Source: Chlamydiota bacterium
GTDB taxonomy: Bacteria > Chlamydiota > Chlamydiia > Chlamydiales > JAJFMI01
Length of the DNA: 7,222 bases
Direction of reading: 5' to 3'
Assembly: GCA_021772235.1 (NCBI GenBank)
Contig: JAJFMI010000042.1
Span: 1 to 7,222, forward strand
Shown: positions 4,873-7,222 of the stretch, piece by piece
Layout of the letters: every line of letters starts with the position of its first letter
How positions within the stretch are numbered: position 1 is the first letter of the stretch
Made by a program: the position numbers and the translations under genes
Notes under the pieces: generated by a model
The model's database searches: none
Told to the model about the DNA's origin: nothing
The model's input: the letters and a program-made list of their open reading frames with translations, nothing else

Positions 4873-6879
4873 ATGCCAGCAACAACTGTTAACTTAAATC
4901 GCCTCACTGTTTCACCAGAATTTAAAATAGAAGATGCAAAAAAGGCGCGAAGAGGGCTGCTTCCTTCCAACAGCAGCTCCTCCGAAATCGACCAAATCTA
5001 CTGTGCTGTAGAACAACGCGCTCGGATCAAAGATGCAAAATTTCGTCTCACACAATCAACTGACCAGATCATCCTGCATGTAGAGAAGCGCGTTTCGCTC
5101 TTTTTTCTTCAGGTGATCGCTTGCTACAACACGCGGAAAACTTTTCATGAAGCAAAAACCCTGCATCAAGGCTATAACGCTAAGAGTGTAAACTCAACGA
5201 AATTTCAGGCTGCGCACTCTGCCACAAACCCTAACCTCTCTACTGATGGAAAAATCTATCTTTACCGCTCACATCTTTATGATGAAAGCAACGCTACTCT
5301 CGACCTTCCTAAGGAAGTGAATGATGCCGATCGCGATATTGATGAAAAATATCGTGATAGTCTCTTACGCAAAGATAGTATCGCTCTGTTAAATCGCGCT
5401 TCTCAGGGACTCACCTCCCCTGTGGATGCAACAAAAGAATTTGTCGCTCTCTTTCTAAGGGAAACAACTAAATTCATTGAATCCGAAAAAAATGAACATG
5501 TTGTAGAAGTTCTAAAAATTTACAAACGAGCAGGAGAGTCTCTCTCTGCCCTACTCAATCAACCAAATAGCCCGCAATTTGAACAGTGGTTGAATATAGA
5601 TTTAGAAAATCCACTTGCAGCGCCTTTTATTGATCAATATCAGAAGGAAGAGGAGTTTGATAAAGAGACTTGCTTAAAATTTATTAAGGAAAAGATCAAT
5701 CATCTCCGTTCTGAGCTTCTTGAAGAGCGCTCCAGCATGCAAACCGCGTGCGCGCCTACGCATTTTCGCCCTCTTTTTTATCTTGAAATCTTTAAGAGAT
5801 TGAACCAGTCGGGAAAAGAAATCGTGGGTGAGGCTGTAGAACAGAATTATCAGGAACTTTGTGGGAAGATCTATAAAAATGCAGGTCCTACAAAAGCTAT
5901 CCTTGCAGCAAACAATGCAAAAATTGCACGCGTAATTAGTGAAATTATTCCAGCAGTGCGAAAAGCTTGGGGCAGTGAGGTCGAAACGAATGAACTCCTC
6001 CCCGCTTTCCCAAAAAAAAGAACCGCACTTTCTATCCCTTTATTTCGTCGCAGATTTGAAGTGATTCAAGCCGATTTACAAGCGCAAAGCGTGATCAAAA
6101 GCGAGTTTGATGAGGTCTTTCAGAAGATCCAACGTACAAATAATCGCACCCCAAACCTCCACAGCTTTTTTTATGGCTACTTGCTCTCTACCGCATCGCC
6201 TACTCTGCGATTGCAACTTTCCAAGCTCCTAAACCTTTCCTACCTCACTCTTTTACAAACTGTCCGCGAATTGCAATACAACAAAGATGTCCATAAAGCT
6301 CTAGCTACACGCGCAACACCCATTCAAAAACTTGCAGGTAAAATTAAATCTGCAGCAGGTGAAAATCGTGATCGGGAAAAACTGCAAAGAAAAATCACTA
6401 AATTATTTACTGATATCAACCATTCGGGCACAAAAACACTCTTTCATATGAGACTCTACGATGTGATGGAAACAAATGAGGAGCGCATTTTTCTCTCAGG
6501 TTTGATCGGAAAGACGCTCGAAGAGACAGATACGTGGATAAAGAGAAATTGCACCAAAATTCCAAAAGCAAAATCATTATTGAAACAAAATGAGCTTGAG
6601 ATGTTAGTGCAATTTGCAACAACAGAAATCAATAAGTTACAGCAAAAAGTACGTAAATACCAAGGTGACGTACTCGGAGAGTTACGCGTCGGCCATGGTT
6701 TGAGTTTCAAAGGATTCGTTTCAGACTACCTAAGGAATCACCCTAAACCTATGAGTGTTGGGACGGCGCATAGTTTAGAAAATGGCACACGAATATTCGA
6801 GCCTAAGCTAATAACACGTCTAGCGCAGTTTTTTGGGGTTATGGAAAGTATCTTCTATCCTTCAACTTTTTCCCAATAG
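4873..6879 (+). CDS. Unrecognised 668-aa helical protein with C-terminal XRE/Cro-like helix-turn-helix region
   Basis: I do not recognise this family. The protein looks soluble and mainly alpha-helical, rich in Lys, Glu and Leu, with no signal peptide or clear membrane segment. Residues 1-60 and 100-165 look loosely structured. Residues about 598-662 resemble an XRE/Cro-C1 helix-turn-helix: LGELRVGHGLSFKGF, then SLENGTRI (634-641) in the place of the usual SxxENGxR turn, then LITRLAQFFGV (646-656), with about six extra residues in the middle (RNHPKP). Three earlier stretches (about 281-360, 413-493, 508-588) follow a similar hydrophobic pattern and may be degenerate copies. It is divergent from B with a 79-base shared control region, so a regulator of B-A-apt is the simplest idea, but no DNA contact is shown. 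Its end is 14 bases from the end of paralog C, convergent. Start fixed by GGAG at 6 bases. The long N-terminal two thirds are unusual for an XRE regulator. Confidence 0.6.
   Translation: MPATTVNLNRLTVSPEFKIEDAKKARRGLLPSNSSSSEIDQIYCAVEQRARIKDAKFRLTQSTDQIILHVEKRVSLFFLQVIACYNTRKTFHEAKTLHQGYNAKSVNSTKFQAAHSATNPNLSTDGKIYLYRSHLYDESNATLDLPKEVNDADRDIDEKYRDSLLRKDSIALLNRASQGLTSPVDATKEFVALFLRETTKFIESEKNEHVVEVLKIYKRAGESLSALLNQPNSPQFEQWLNIDLENPLAAPFIDQYQKEEEFDKETCLKFIKEKINHLRSELLEERSSMQTACAPTHFRPLFYLEIFKRLNQSGKEIVGEAVEQNYQELCGKIYKNAGPTKAILAANNAKIARVISEIIPAVRKAWGSEVETNELLPAFPKKRTALSIPLFRRRFEVIQADLQAQSVIKSEFDEVFQKIQRTNNRTPNLHSFFYGYLLSTASPTLRLQLSKLLNLSYLTLLQTVRELQYNKDVHKALATRATPIQKLAGKIKSAAGENRDREKLQRKITKLFTDINHSGTKTLFHMRLYDVMETNEERIFLSGLIGKTLEETDTWIKRNCTKIPKAKSLLKQNELEMLVQFATTEINKLQQKVRKYQGDVLGELRVGHGLSFKGFVSDYLRNHPKPMSVGTAHSLENGTRIFEPKLITRLAQFFGVMESIFYPSTFSQ
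6664..6858 (+). other. XRE/Cro-C1-like helix-turn-helix region of the 668-aa protein
   Basis: Residues 598-662. The family pattern of an LxxLR-type first helix, Gly-Leu-Ser, a second helix, a recognition helix ending Glu-Asn-Gly, and Leu-Ala-x-x-Phe-Gly-Val is visible in order (LGELR 601-605, GLS 609-611, LENGTR 635-640, LAQFFGV 650-656). The loop before the recognition helix is longer than usual. This is an assignment by eye from motif order. Confidence 0.5.
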
Positions 6880-6893
6880 ATAGATCTACATCC

Positions 6894-7222
6894 TTAATCA
6901 TCACTCATTTCTACATCTGAATCGGAGGAGTAATAATCAGAAGAGCCCTCATCGGTAGAACATGATAGCGAGAATCTGCATATTTCTTTAATACCTAAGT
7001 CAAATTTCTTCTCCTCTTTCACTTCAAGCTCTTCTATTTCTCCCATCAGCCTTTGAAAAAGCTCAACGTCTTTTTCCATATCTTTTCTAGTTTTCGATGA
7101 TCTTTTGTAAGTCCTTACAATAGTCTCTAAATCTTCCTCAAACATTTCTTTAGACTGAAGATCCTCTGTCGATTTTTCAAAAATAAACTCACGCCCTGTA
7201 TGTCCCGAAGCATACTGTTCAA
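6894..7222 (-). CDS. Paralog C: C-terminal end of a third BMT5-like methyltransferase family protein (cut by window edge)
   Basis: The frame stays open from the TAA at 6894-6896 through the right edge, so an apparent start at the ATG ending at 7145 is internal. The visible 108 or so residues begin EQYASGHTGREFIFEKS, matching the end of the methyltransferase domain in B (GREFVFEKS) and in A (AREFVFVKT). They continue through a short lysine-rich linker to EIEELEVKEEK and end CSTDEGSSDYYSSDSD plus six further residues. The linker is shorter than in B. C is closer to B than to A in the tail, also at the DNA level. The N-terminal propeller, if present, lies outside the window. It is convergent with the 668-aa gene over a 14-base gap that holds TAGATCTA but no recognisable terminator. 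Confidence 0.85.
   Translation of the reverse strand, partial: EQYASGHTGREFIFEKSTEDLQSKEMFEEDLETIVRTYKRSSKTRKDMEKDVELFQRLMGEIEELEVKEEKKFDLGIKEICRFSLSCSTDEGSSDYYSSDSDVEMSDD

Noticed and set aside
6881..6888. TAGATCTA palindrome between the convergent genes
   Set aside because: Eight bases with no loop or T-run; too short to call a terminator or binding site.
6894..7145. Stand-alone 83-aa gene
   Set aside because: The frame continues upstream to the window edge and encodes the conserved GREF-FEK block, so this is the end of paralog C.

Overview
The window looks like bacterial chromosomal DNA: long uninterrupted reading frames, a Shine-Dalgarno site before the plus-strand gene, gaps of 14 to 79 bases, moderate-to-low GC by eye, and no rRNA, tRNA or intron signals. 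Two genes carry a fold best known from eukaryotes (a BMT5-like Rossmann methyltransferase domain) joined to a propeller and a TPR-like segment. This suggests a host-associated bacterium, perhaps one living in protists. A Parachlamydia-like member of the Chlamydiota is my best guess, but nothing here proves the lineage.

Layout, left to right. (1) 1-132, minus strand: the first 44 residues of an adenine phosphoribosyltransferase (apt), running off the left edge. Its N-terminus resembles a signal peptide. (2) 173-2464, minus: paralog A, 763 aa. (3) 2490-4793, minus: paralog B, 767 aa, 25 bases upstream of A. (4) 4794-4872: a 79-base divergent intergenic region. (5) 4873-6879, plus: a 668-aa protein I do not recognise, helical, with a C-terminal helix-turn-helix-like region. 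(6) 6894-7222, minus: the C-terminal end of a third paralog, C, running off the right edge and convergent with gene 5. No stretch of more than 300 bases lacks a gene.

Paralogs A and B share one architecture: a conserved N-terminal block, a beta-propeller-like region of about 300 residues, a TPR-like helical pair, a BMT5-like (DUF2431-type) Rossmann methyltransferase domain, and a variable linker ending in a conserved acidic Ser/Asp/Tyr tail. The visible part of C contains the end of the methyltransferase domain and the same tail. They form a tandem paralog cluster interrupted by the inverted plus-strand gene.

B, A and apt are closely spaced on one strand (gaps of 25 and 40 bases) and are probably co-transcribed from the divergent intergenic region. 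The plus-strand gene reads the other way from the same region, the usual layout of a regulator and its target operon, although its DNA binding is inferred only. The most unusual content is the propeller-TPR-BMT5 fusion as a tandem family with a conserved tail, next to an apt gene with an export-like N-terminus.
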